Source: an uncultured Eubacteriales bacterium (GTDB lineage Bacteria; Bacillota; Clostridia; Monoglobales; Monoglobaceae). From it: a stretch of DNA of 11,719 nt. The position numbers and the translations under genes are program-made. Of the stretch, positions 1 through 6,295 are shown one piece after another (the first letter of the stretch is position 1; each line of letters opens with the position of its first letter). Below the pieces are notes generated by a model. It was not told where the DNA came from. It made no database searches and saw only the letters and a program-made list of their open reading frames with translations. The stretch spans positions 1-11,719 of the forward strand of contig URZD01000051.1 of the NCBI GenBank assembly GCA_900552305.1, read 5' to 3'.

Positions 1-55
1 GAGCACCTGACTCTTAATCAGGGTGTCCACGGTTCGAGCCCGTGATGGTGTACCA
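1..55 (+). tRNA. tRNA-Lys (anticodon CTT), 5' part missing
   Basis: This is the 3' part of a tRNA cut by the window start. The anticodon stem is CCTGA (6-10) with TCAGG (18-22), around the 7-base loop CTCTTAA, which places anticodon CTT at 13-15. The T arm is CACGG, loop TTCGAGC, CCGTG, and the gene-encoded CCA is at 53-55. The acceptor 5' strand and the D arm lie outside the window. A Rho-independent terminator follows within a few bases. Confidence 0.93.
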
Positions 56-58
56 AGC

Positions 59-96
59 AAAAAGCCGTGTAAACCCAGTGTTTATGCGGTTTTTTT
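59..96 (+). terminator. Rho-independent terminator after tRNA-Lys
   Basis: An 11-bp stem (64-74 with 80-90, including three G-T wobbles) has a 5-base loop and is followed by seven T. The run of A before the stem would also pair with the T run, so the structure could terminate leftward transcription as well. It sits directly downstream of the tRNA. Confidence 0.85.
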
Positions 97-220
97 ATTG
101 TACAGGCAGCCGTACCTAACCGATTTTAACCATTTTTCGATTTTGACTGATTTTTGACTGACTGAAGAATTTATTCAGCTTATTGGAGCGGTATAATATA
201 AATAGAGTCGACAAACACCC

Positions 221-386
221 AAAAATCTGATATAATAAATCAGAAAGAGGGAAAGATATTCAGGTATATTTTCATATACTATAACAGAATAAGGCTGTAT
301 ACCGGCAATCCGGGATGCTTGCCACCGAGTGAATACCGTATAAGGAACTGTGAAAAGACCGCGGCATAAACTTTCTTCAACCGACG
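221..386 (-). ncRNA. Possible small RNA transcribed leftwards
   Basis: A near-consensus promoter on the minus strand (393-420) would start transcription near 386. The first terminator-like structure downstream is the hairpin TCTGAT / ATCAGA (226-231 with 239-244), followed on the minus strand by TTTTT (225-221). The resulting transcript would be about 165 nt. A 71-codon open frame covers part of this interval, but its ATG lies upstream of the predicted transcription start, it has no ribosome binding site, and the protein resembles nothing I know. A noncoding RNA therefore fits better than a protein. The stretch 97-220 shows only short hairpins and a direct repeat of TTTTGACTGA (141-150, 152-161). 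No known RNA family is recognised. Confidence 0.25.
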
Positions 387-502
387 GCATAGATTATATT
401 CAGAAACAAAAATCTGTCAAGGTTAATACAGAGCGCCTTGGCGACCTTGACAGATTTCCGTTTCCGAATGGATTGTTAGTTATGCCGGTTGAAGAATTAA
501 AG
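371..502. repeat. Large imperfect palindrome (MITE- or REP-like)
   Basis: Two nested inverted repeats share one centre. The inner arms are 401-423 and 444-466, which match at 20 of 23 positions including AATCTGTCAAGGT. The outer arms are 371-391 (CTTTCTTCAACCGACGGCATA) and 480-502, which are related but differ by small indels. The central loop 424-443 contains CGCCTTGGCG. The element directly abuts the 54-bp dispersed repeat at 501-554. No transposase is present, so a non-autonomous element or the remnant of an insertion sequence end is inferred. Confidence 0.55.
393..420 (-). promoter_or_regulatory. Sigma-A type promoter pointing left
   Basis: On the minus strand, TTGACA (420-415) is separated by 16 bases from TATAAT (398-393). 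Both hexamers match the consensus exactly. The -35 box lies inside the left arm of the large palindrome at 371-502. No gene with a ribosome binding site follows, which is why a small RNA is proposed. Confidence 0.5.
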
Positions 503-554
503 TAGTTTCAGAAATTTGGGGTAAATTTCGACTGCACTTTTATTGACATTTCCA
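501..554 (-). repeat. 54-bp dispersed repeat, copy 1
   Basis: The reverse complement of this stretch is identical over 54 bases to 11666-11719 at the other end of the window. It contains the internal hairpin GAAATTTGGGGTAAATTTC (510-528). In both copies the repeat lies downstream of a gene's 3' end and in the same orientation relative to that gene. The AAATTTACCCC motif and the TGTCAAT start on the minus strand are reminiscent of terminal sequences of IS21-family elements. That is recalled style only, and no transposase supports it. Confidence 0.85.
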
Positions 555-561
555 GTTTTTG

Positions 562-1191
562 CTATATTTTCCCGGCAAAACCCGTTCCAAGACTGCCAAG
601 ATACTCGTCATAGCCTGTGCGGACAAGCTCAAAGCTGCCGTCCGCAAAATTAACCTCGGTAATCGATGCGTTTGTTACCCAATTTATGCTCCGCATCGGT
701 TTACCCGTCAGACGGCTTACCGTTGCGCGAATCGGAGTTGCGTGCGTCGCAATCGCAAGCGTTTTGCCGTCATTTTCGGACGCGATACGCAGTAATGCGC
801 CGTATACGCGCTCGCGCAGCTCCGCGGCGCTTTCTCCGCCAACGCATCTTGAATTATCTATATCGTTAATCCATACATCAAATTCCTTTGGGTACTTTTC
901 GCCTATTTCGTCATATGTCATACCTTCCCATACGCCTCCGTCAATTTCGCGCAGGCATCGGTCGGTTACTATTTCAAGCCCCTTTTCCTTTGCTGTCGGC
1001 TCAATAGTATGCACAACGCGGCAAAGGTCGCTTGAATAAATACGGTCAATTTGCACATTTTTCATGTACTCCGCAAGAATTTTCGCCTGTTCAAAGCCTT
1101 TTTCGCACAAATCCATATCGGTACTTCCCGTGAAAATGTGCGCATTGTTTCCGTCGCTGAAGCCGTGACGGATAAGATATATTTTTGTCAT
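562..1191 (-). CDS. Histidine phosphatase family protein (phosphoglycerate mutase-like)
   Basis: This 209-residue cytosolic protein belongs to the histidine phosphatase superfamily (cobalamin-phosphatase / phosphoglycerate-mutase-like branch). The signature R8-H9-G10 near the N terminus supplies the histidine that becomes phosphorylated. R58 in the YSSDLCRVVHT stretch, E82 in REIDGGVWEG and H150 in ATHATPIRA fit the remaining phosphate-pocket and acid residues. The usual RHGET/RHGxT is RHGFS here, which argues against assigning true glycolytic phosphoglycerate mutase. Substrate is not predictable: small phosphate esters, alpha-ribazole phosphate or sugar phosphates are all possible. Ribosome binding site GGAGGG lies just before the ATG. 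It is the last gene of the leftward glyA cluster, 111 bp after the stalk-domain gene, and ends 7 bp before the 54-bp repeat. Confidence 0.88.
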   Translation of the reverse strand: MTKIYLIRHGFSDGNNAHIFTGSTDMDLCEKGFEQAKILAEYMKNVQIDRIYSSDLCRVVHTIEPTAKEKGLEIVTDRCLREIDGGVWEGMTYDEIGEKYPKEFDVWINDIDNSRCVGGESAAELRERVYGALLRIASENDGKTLAIATHATPIRATVSRLTGKPMRSINWVTNASITEVNFADGSFELVRTGYDEYLGSLGTGFAGKI

Positions 1192-1302
1192 ATCATCCCT
1201 CCGTAGATTTTCTGTTATGTACAGACTAGCTCAGACAGATTCTCTCAAACGTCAGATACCCGCGGATGTCTTTGCAGAAAATTTTCTTCTACCGTCTGTT
1301 TC

Positions 1303-1770
1303 TTATTCCGATACCTGATTTATCAGTACCGACGATGTTTCTCCATCCCACTCGACCGTGCAGCCGAACGCCTCCGAAACGGCTCTGACCGGTATCAAAG
1401 TACGTTCGCCGAGCAGCATTGCTCCCGCATCCAGCTTTATCGGGACAAGGTTTTTCATCATTATATCCGAGCCGACCGTAAGATGAAGCTTTGTTGCGCC
1501 CTTTACCGCAGTGATAATCCCATGGTCGCCGTTCCAGATAACCTCCGCGTCAAGCGCCTCGAACACCGTACGCATAGGAACCATTGTACGGTCGTTAATC
1601 GTCTGCGGCGCAACGTCAAAATTGAGCTTTTCACCGTTTACATACACGGATATGTTTTCCTCGGCATACGCCAAAGCCGGCTGTGCCGCCCATACGGCAA
1701 TGCTCATAAATACAGCCGCAGCCGCAAAAGCCATACCGCGTATATATCTGTTGTTCAATACCAATCTCAT
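1303..1770 (-). CDS. Exported copper-amine-oxidase N-terminal-like (stalk) domain protein
   Basis: A 155-residue protein with a signal peptide: a basic start (R2, R8, R11), a hydrophobic stretch at about 13-29, and a likely cleavage after ALAYA (about residue 36). The mature part, about 120 residues, is a single copper amine oxidase N-terminal-like domain, with VNGEKLNFDVAP followed by the two related blocks RTMVPMRTVFEAL-x-A-x-V-x-W and RTLIPVRAVSEAFGCTVEW. This domain is common at the surface of Clostridia and Paenibacillus as a non-catalytic module. No enzymatic amine oxidase domain and no cell-wall anchor are present. AGGAGG lies 7 bases before the ATG. The gene starts 25 bp after the rarA stop, so it is probably cotranscribed. 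Its function in this operon is unknown. Confidence 0.85.
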   Translation of the reverse strand: MRLVLNNRYIRGMAFAAAAVFMSIAVWAAQPALAYAEENISVYVNGEKLNFDVAPQTINDRTMVPMRTVFEALDAEVIWNGDHGIITAVKGATKLHLTVGSDIMMKNLVPIKLDAGAMLLGERTLIPVRAVSEAFGCTVEWDGETSSVLINQVSE

Positions 1771-1795
1771 AATTGTTCCTCCTGTGACAAAAAAA

Positions 1796-3076
1796 TCAGT
1801 CTTTCTTTGGATTCTTTATTTTATCCCAGTACGCACGCGCCGTCTGCTCCGTCTTATTGCTCCCGTACTCATAATACTTTTTATTCTTTATTCTGTCAGG
1901 AAGATACTGCTGCTTTACATAATGATTGGGGTAGTCATGCGGGTAAAGATAGTGCTGTCCCTTTACCTCGTTACCCTCGCCGTCAAAATGCTTGTTTTGC
2001 AGCTGCCGCGGAATCTCGCCCGTGTCCATGCTCTCTATATCGCCGAGCGCACCCGCAATAGCCATATATGCCGAGTTTGATTTCGGCGCGGTCGCAAGCA
2101 GTATCGCCGCATCCGCAAGCGGGATTCTTGCCTCCGGCAGACCGAGCATCAGCGCACTGTCAACACACGCCTTGACAATCGGAATAGCCATAGGGTACGC
2201 AAGACCTATATCCTCCGCTGCTATCACCATGAGCCGCCGACACGCCGACTGCAAATCCTCTGCCGCTATCAGCCGCGAAAGGTAGTGAATCGCCGCGTCC
2301 GGATCAGAGCCGCGAATTGACTTTTGCAGTGCGCTCATTACGTCATACTGACTGTCGCCGGCTTTGTCATAGCGGAACGATTTTCGCTGTGTACACTGCT
2401 CCGCGGACGCGAGATCAATGTTGATTTTTCCATCCTTATCGGGGACACTGACCGTCACAGCAAGCTCCAGCATATTCAAAGCCTTTCGCACATCGCCGCC
2501 CGACATTTCCGCAATGTGCCGCAGTGCATCCTCCTCCGCAAGCGCCTTTCCGCCGCCAAAGTCAACGTCTATCATTCTAACCGCGCGCTTTAGCGCAAGC
2601 ATAATATCCTCCGCCGATACGGCGCGAAATTCAAATACTACACTGCGGCTCAGAACGGCATTGTACACATAGAAATACGGGTTCTCTGTCGTGCTTGCGA
2701 TAAGCGTTATTTTTCCGTTTTCCGTATATTCAAGCAATGACTGCTGCTGCTTTTTATTAAAATTCTGAATCTCGTCAAGGTACAAAAGAACGCCGTCCGC
2801 ACCGTCAAAAGCCTCGGTTCCCGCACAAACGTTCCGAATATCCGCAACAGACGCCGTTGTCGCATTCAGCTTATACAAAGTCTTGTTGCTGACCTTTGCA
2901 AGAATGTTTGCAACGGTCGTTTTGCCCGTTCCCGACGGTCCGTAAAAAATCATGTTGGGAATTTCGCCGCTTTCGGCAATTCGTGTAAGTATCTTTCCGT
3001 TTCCGATAATGTGTCGCTGTCCGACCACGTCCGAAAGCGTTTCCGGGCGCAGTCGGTCGGCAAGCGGCTTATTCAT
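1796..3076 (-). CDS. rarA: Replication-associated recombination protein A (RarA/MgsA AAA+ ATPase)
   Basis: AAA+ ATPase of the RarA/MgsA/WRNIP1 family, which acts at stalled replication forks. With numbering from the ATG chosen here, Walker A is GPSGTGKT (46-53), Walker B is LLYLDE (97-102), sensor 1 is STTEN (128-132) and an arginine-finger-like R lies in VLSRS (144). The N-terminal PLADRLRPETLSDVVGQ and the C-terminal YLPDRIKNKKYYEYG are typical. Length is 426 residues, normal for the family. The ATG at 3076 overlaps the glyA stop by 8 bp (ATGAATAA), suggesting translational coupling. A TTG at 3106 in the same frame would add ten residues. Neither start has a clear Shine-Dalgarno site, so the start is uncertain. 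Confidence 0.95.
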   Translation of the reverse strand: MNKPLADRLRPETLSDVVGQRHIIGNGKILTRIAESGEIPNMIFYGPSGTGKTTVANILAKVSNKTLYKLNATTASVADIRNVCAGTEAFDGADGVLLYLDEIQNFNKKQQQSLLEYTENGKITLIASTTENPYFYVYNAVLSRSVVFEFRAVSAEDIMLALKRAVRMIDVDFGGGKALAEEDALRHIAEMSGGDVRKALNMLELAVTVSVPDKDGKINIDLASAEQCTQRKSFRYDKAGDSQYDVMSALQKSIRGSDPDAAIHYLSRLIAAEDLQSACRRLMVIAAEDIGLAYPMAIPIVKACVDSALMLGLPEARIPLADAAILLATAPKSNSAYMAIAGALGDIESMDTGEIPRQLQNKHFDGEGNEVKGQHYLYPHDYPNHYVKQQYLPDRIKNKKYYEYGSNKTEQTARAYWDKIKNPKKD

Positions 3077-4307
3077 AAAGCGGGTACTTTTTGCAAAGCG
3101 TTTCAACCCGATTCATTACCTCGCCACGGTTACCCTCAAAGTCGGAAATTACCATGTTTATAAGGTTTGCCGTTTCACGCACGTCATCTTCCTTAAACCC
3201 TCTTGTTGTTACCGCCGGAGTTCCGATACGCACGCCGCTTGTGATAAACGGACTCTGCGGATCATTGGGAATTGTGTTTTTGTTTACGGTTATATTTACC
3301 TCGTCAAGGTTATGCTCAAGTTCCTTGCCTGTTATTCCCTTTTTGGTAAGGTCAAGCAGCATAAGGTGATTATCCGTACCTCCCGACACTATGTCAACGC
3401 CTATTTTCATAAACTCGTCCGCCATTGCCGCGGCATTCTTCTTAATCTGGAGCTGATAGTCGCGGAATTCGGGCGACAGCGCTTCCTTCAGGCATACCGC
3501 CTTTGCGGCAATAACGTGCATAAGCGGTCCGCCCTGTGTTCCGGGGAACAGCGCCTTGTTTATCATAGCTCCGTACTTCTCTTTGCAAAGGATAAGTCCG
3601 CCCCTCGGGCCTCTGAGGGTCTTGTGCGTTGTGGTTGTCACAAAGTCCGCATACGGAACAGGACTTGGATGAAGTCCCGCCGCAACAAGTCCCGCAATGT
3701 GCGCCATATCCACCATAAGGTATGCGCCGACCTCGTCCGCAATCTCACGAAAACGCTTAAAGTCGATTTCACGCGCATATGCGCTTGCGCCCGCAAGAAT
3801 CATTTTCGGTTTATGCTCAATGGCGAGTCTGCGCACCTGATCGTAATCTATTTTTCCCGTCTTTTCGTCCACACCGTAGGGGACTACATTAAAATACTTG
3901 CCCGAAACATTTACCGGTGAGCCGTGGCTCAGGTGTCCGCCGTGAGCAAGACTCATTCCGAGATAGGTATCGCCCGGCTGCATTGCCGCGAAGAATACGG
4001 CAAAATTCGCCTGCGCACCTGAATGTGGCTGAACATTCGCAAATTCCGCTCCGAACAGCTTTTTTGCGCGCTCCCTTGCCAGCTCCTCTACAATGTCAAC
4101 ACATTCGCAGCCGCCGTAATAACGCTTGCCCGGGTAACCCTCCGCATATTTGTTGGTAAGCGGCGAACCCATCGCCTCCATTACCGCGGGACTGACAAAG
4201 TTTTCCGATGCGATAAGCTCTATTTTTGACCTTTGACGGTTAAGCTCGGCGCGTATTGCATCAGCAACCTCCGAATCTGTCTTTGCTACATAATTCAGTT
4301 CAAACAT
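3069..4307 (-). CDS. glyA: Serine hydroxymethyltransferase
   Basis: PLP-dependent cytosolic enzyme that interconverts serine plus tetrahydrofolate with glycine plus 5,10-methylene-tetrahydrofolate, feeding one-carbon units to purines, thymidylate and methionine. The 412-residue length matches the bacterial family. K229 in TTTTHKTLRGPRGG is the lysine that binds PLP, D200 and H203 lie in VDMAHIAGLVA, and SENFVSP, NKYAEGYPGKRYYGG and QPHSGAQAN are conserved active-site stretches. GGAGG lies 7 bases before the ATG. It heads the leftward cluster glyA-rarA-stalk-phosphatase and has a good promoter at 4366-4394. The 5' leader is only about 50 nt, too short for a typical glycine or THF riboswitch. 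Confidence 0.98.
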   Translation of the reverse strand: MFELNYVAKTDSEVADAIRAELNRQRSKIELIASENFVSPAVMEAMGSPLTNKYAEGYPGKRYYGGCECVDIVEELARERAKKLFGAEFANVQPHSGAQANFAVFFAAMQPGDTYLGMSLAHGGHLSHGSPVNVSGKYFNVVPYGVDEKTGKIDYDQVRRLAIEHKPKMILAGASAYAREIDFKRFREIADEVGAYLMVDMAHIAGLVAAGLHPSPVPYADFVTTTTHKTLRGPRGGLILCKEKYGAMINKALFPGTQGGPLMHVIAAKAVCLKEALSPEFRDYQLQIKKNAAAMADEFMKIGVDIVSGGTDNHLMLLDLTKKGITGKELEHNLDEVNITVNKNTIPNDPQSPFITSGVRIGTPAVTTRGFKEDDVRETANLINMVISDFEGNRGEVMNRVETLCKKYPLYE

Positions 4308-4333
4308 CTGATATCCTCCTTTTATTTTTTTTG

Positions 4334-4352
4334 AGGTATTTACAAAATACCT
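4334..4352. promoter_or_regulatory. Palindrome in the glyA/nth divergent promoter region
   Basis: AGGTATTTACAAAATACCT is a perfect inverted repeat with 8-bp arms and a 3-base centre. It covers the -35 box of the proposed nth promoter and lies a few bases downstream of the predicted glyA start site. It could be an operator acting on both genes, or a small hairpin in the glyA leader. No regulator gene is nearby. Confidence 0.45.
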
Positions 4353-4368
4353 TCTTTTATGATATATT
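4339..4368 (+). promoter_or_regulatory. Probable promoter of nth
   Basis: On the plus strand TTTACA (4339-4344) is followed after 18 bases by TATATT (4363-4368). The start of transcription would be near 4375, leaving a short leader with the AGAGGTG ribosome binding site at 4394-4400. TATACT at 4368-4373 is a second -10-like hexamer but lacks a -35 at a proper distance. Confidence 0.45.
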
Positions 4369-4394
4369 ATACTAATAAATTAGAATTTTTTCAA
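4366..4394 (-). promoter_or_regulatory. Promoter of the glyA cluster
   Basis: On the minus strand TTGAAA (4394-4389) is followed after 17 bases by TATAAT (4371-4366). Transcription would start near 4358, about 50 nt before the glyA ATG. It overlaps the divergent nth promoter. Confidence 0.7.
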
Positions 4395-4411
4395 GAGGTG
4401 AATCGATAATT

Positions 4412-5056
4412 ATGCGCGAAAGTATAAAGAAAAAAACAGAACGCGTACTCAAAATTATAGATATTTTCAACAAGGAGTACCCCGACGCAGACTGTACTCT
4501 CGACTATATGTCACCGCTGCAGCTTGTCATTGCGACGCAGCTTGCGGCGCAGTGTACAGACGCACGGGTCAACACGGTAACTCCCGCGCTGTTTGAACGC
4601 TATAAAACCGTATACGACTTTGCAGCGGCGGACGAATCGGAGCTTATGGAATATATCCGCTCCACCGGCTTTTTCAGGAACAAGGCGCGGAACATTATCG
4701 CCTGCTGTCAAAAGCTGATTTCCGATTTCGGCGGCGAGGTTCCCAAGACCATGGACGAGCTGCTTACTCTTCCCGGAGTCGGCAGAAAAACCGCCAACCT
4801 TGTCCTCGGCGATTCCTTCGGTATTCCCGGAATCGTTGTTGACACGCACGCGGGCAGGCTTGCGCGCCGCATGGGATTTACGGAAAACACCGACCCGTAC
4901 CGCATAGAACTTGACCTTTTAAAAATTGTACCCGCGGAAAATCAAAGCTCTTTTTGCCACCGCCTTGTGTACCACGGCAGAAAATACTGCACGGCAAGAA
5001 AAGCCCTGTGCGATGAATGTCCGATAAATCATCTGTGCCCTAAAATAGGCGTATAG
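4412..5056 (+). CDS. nth: Endonuclease III (DNA glycosylase / AP lyase)
   Basis: Base-excision repair enzyme that removes oxidised pyrimidines and cleaves the resulting abasic site. The 214-residue length is normal. The helix-hairpin-helix LPGVGRKTANLVL (120-132) contains the catalytic lysine K126. The catalytic aspartate is D144 in VVDTHAGRLARRMG. The C-terminal [4Fe-4S] loop is complete, with C193-x6-C200-x2-C203-x5-C209. AGAGGTG lies 11 bases before the ATG, a rather long spacing. It is transcribed divergently from glyA. No convincing terminator is seen after it: 5057-5190 holds only short repeats, such as GTCAGAC (5082-5088) with a distant GTCTGAC (5139-5145). Confidence 0.97.
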   Translation: MRESIKKKTERVLKIIDIFNKEYPDADCTLDYMSPLQLVIATQLAAQCTDARVNTVTPALFERYKTVYDFAAADESELMEYIRSTGFFRNKARNIIACCQKLISDFGGEVPKTMDELLTLPGVGRKTANLVLGDSFGIPGIVVDTHAGRLARRMGFTENTDPYRIELDLLKIVPAENQSSFCHRLVYHGRKYCTARKALCDECPINHLCPKIGV

Positions 5057-5192
5057 CGCCCCTTTGCATAGCGCAGAATTCCGTCAGACCCAAGCTCTGC
5101 CCTAAGCTGTCAGCCTGTGTTTTTACATCATTTTTCAGTCTGACCCTGCAAATGTTTAACACAAATTTTCAAATTTTCAGATAAAGAAACTG

Positions 5193-5221
5193 TTGACATA
5201 AACGCCGGGTTGTTATATACT
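5193..5221 (+). promoter_or_regulatory. Promoter of the rubrerythrin-rubredoxin operon
   Basis: TTGACA (5193-5198) and TATACT (5216-5221) are separated by 17 bases, close to the ideal sigma-A promoter. Transcription would start near 5228, giving a leader of about 105 nt before the rubrerythrin ATG. No PerR-box-like sequence is evident around it. Confidence 0.75.
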
Positions 5222-5261
5222 AAAAACAAAGCTGCAAGGCTTTTGAAAATAAAATCTATGA

Positions 5262-5316
5262 TGTGTACACTCTTATAAACGGCGGATAGGTTGTCAAGCC
5301 TATTGAGTCTTACACA
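5262..5316 (+). promoter_or_regulatory. Structured 5' leader of rubrerythrin mRNA
   Basis: The leader can fold into two stacked stems. The outer stem pairs 5262-5267 with 5311-5316 and ACTC (5269-5272) with GAGT (5305-5308), with a small internal loop between them. The inner stem is ATAGGTT (5286-5292) with AAGCCTAT (5296-5303), with one bulged G. The structure closes six bases before the AGGAGG at 5322-5327. It matches no riboswitch I recognise. A role in mRNA stability or translation control is inference. Confidence 0.4.
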
Positions 5317-5333
5317 CCGAAAGGAGGATAAAA

Positions 5334-5873
5334 ATGTCAAACAAATATGCAGGAACGCAAACGGAAAAAAATCTTGAAGCAGCATTCGCGGGCGAATCTC
5401 AGGCGAGAAACAAATACACCTATTTTGCGAGCAAAGCAAAAAAGGAAGGCTATGAGCAGATCGCGGCATTGTTTCTCAAAACCGCAGACAACGAAAAGGA
5501 ACACGCCAAAATGTGGTTTAAGGAGCTGTGCGGCATAGGCGATACAGCCGAAAATCTGGCAGCCGCCGCGGACGGCGAAAACTATGAATGGACTGATATG
5601 TATGAGGAATTTGCCAAAACTGCCGAAGAAGAAGGCTTTTCCGAGCTTGCGGCAAAATTCCGCTTAGTGGCGGCAATAGAAAAGTACCACGAGGAACGCT
5701 ACCGCGCTCTTCTTAAAAACGTGGAAACCGCAAAGGTATTTGAAAAAAGCGAAATAAAGGTTTGGGAATGCAGAAACTGCGGACACATTGTTGTTGGTGA
5801 AAAGGCCCCCGAGATATGCCCGACCTGCGCTCATCCGCAGAGCTATTTTGAAGTACACGCAGAAAATTATTGA
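5334..5873 (+). CDS. rbr: Rubrerythrin
   Basis: Cytosolic non-haem di-iron peroxidase that protects anaerobes by reducing hydrogen peroxide to water. The 179 residues show the ferritin-like four-helix domain (about 1-135) with carboxylate and histidine ligands E21, E54, H57, E82, E85, E116 and H119 at positions matching the Desulfovibrio protein. The C-terminal rubredoxin-like domain has C146-x2-C149 and C162-x2-C165. AGGAGG lies 6 bases before the ATG. The rubredoxin gene follows after 15 bp, so electron donor and enzyme are probably made from one message. Length is slightly below classical rubrerythrin (about 190), the difference lying in the segment between ligands H57 and E82. Confidence 0.97.
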   Translation: MSNKYAGTQTEKNLEAAFAGESQARNKYTYFASKAKKEGYEQIAALFLKTADNEKEHAKMWFKELCGIGDTAENLAAAADGENYEWTDMYEEFAKTAEEEGFSELAAKFRLVAAIEKYHEERYRALLKNVETAKVFEKSEIKVWECRNCGHIVVGEKAPEICPTCAHPQSYFEVHAENY

Positions 5874-5888
5874 CAGGAGGTTTTACTT

Positions 5889-6044
5889 ATGAAAAAGTAT
5901 GTATGTCCGTGCGGATATGTATATGACCCCGAGATTGGCGACCCCGAAAACGGTATCGCTCCGGGTACTGCATGGGAGGATGTCCCCGAGGATTGGGTCT
6001 GTCCTACCTGCGGTTTGGGCAAGGACGCATTTGAGGAAGAGTAA
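5889..6044 (+). CDS. Rubredoxin with a C-x-C first metal site
   Basis: A 51-residue small iron protein, the likely electron carrier for the rubrerythrin encoded 15 bp upstream. AGGAGG (5875-5880) lies 8 bases before the ATG. The conserved core is clear: YVYDPEIGDPENGIAPGT, then WEDVPEDWVCPTCG with C38-x2-C41. The first metal-binding knuckle reads VCPCGY, with C6 and C8 separated by a single proline where rubredoxins normally have C-x2-C. The frame is intact on both sides, so this would be a loss of exactly one codon and not a frameshift. Iron could still be bound with altered geometry. The gene ends the operon, followed by a palindrome and a terminator. Confidence 0.93.
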   Translation: MKKYVCPCGYVYDPEIGDPENGIAPGTAWEDVPEDWVCPTCGLGKDAFEEE

Positions 6045-6086
6045 TTCCGCGCCGGCTCAACTGAATAGGCTTTAAAGCGCTGCCTG

Positions 6087-6148
6087 TTTCGGGTGTTATG
6101 CCCAAAATTTTCGGAAGTTTCACCGATTTTGGGTGGATATAACCGAAA
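6087..6148. repeat. 62-bp imperfect palindrome after rubredoxin
   Basis: The arms pair as TTTCG (6087-6091) with CGAAA (6144-6148), GTTAT (6095-6099) with ATAAC (6139-6143), CCCAAAAT (6101-6108) with ATTTTGGG (6126-6133), and CGG (6112-6114) with CCG (6123-6125), leaving an 8-base loop. There is no T run after it, so it is not a simple terminator. It may be a REP-like element or an mRNA 3'-end protecting structure. Confidence 0.5.
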
Positions 6149-6176
6149 AAGGTTGCGTCTGAAACTCTGAAACACT

Positions 6177-6216
6177 AAACTCCCTCTATCGTTTCTCACG
6201 GCAAAGGGAGTTTTTC
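6177..6216 (+). terminator. Terminator of the rubrerythrin-rubredoxin operon
   Basis: AACTCCCT (6178-6185) pairs with AGGGAGTT (6205-6212), with a 19-base loop, and five T at 6211-6215. The run of A on the left of the stem is only three long, so termination should be stronger rightwards. The convergent gene ending at 6296 may also use it in the other direction. Confidence 0.75.
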
Positions 6217-6295
6217 ACTTTACAGAATTATTGCGTTTTTGCACTAATGAATCTGTACTCCGTCAAGTGCCGAAACACTGATAACAAAACTGCTG

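Noticed and set aside
175..390. 71-codon open frame on the minus strand
   Set aside because: No ribosome binding site, its ATG lies upstream of the predicted transcription start, it begins inside a palindrome, and the protein shows no recognisable motif.
371..502. CRISPR array or phase-variable invertible promoter
   Set aside because: There are no regularly spaced direct repeats, the outer arms are imperfect with indels, and no recombinase gene is nearby.
1483..2080. Two overlapping plus-strand frames of about 190 codons
   Set aside because: They lie antisense across the stalk-domain gene and the rarA end, which both have clear family motifs and ribosome binding sites.
2952..3920. 322-codon open frame opposite rarA and glyA
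   Set aside because: It is antisense to two well-supported genes, is rich in Arg/His/Cys/Tyr as shadow frames are, and has no plausible start site.
4308..4358. Glycine or tetrahydrofolate riboswitch before glyA
   Set aside because: The leader is only about 50 nt and holds just one small hairpin.
5057..5190. Rho-independent terminator after nth
   Set aside because: Only 4-bp hairpins and distant short complementarities precede the T run near 5120, too weak to call.
5128..5469. 113-codon minus-strand frame covering the rubrerythrin promoter and start
   Set aside because: It overlaps the near-consensus promoter, leader and first codons of rubrerythrin, and has no family resemblance.
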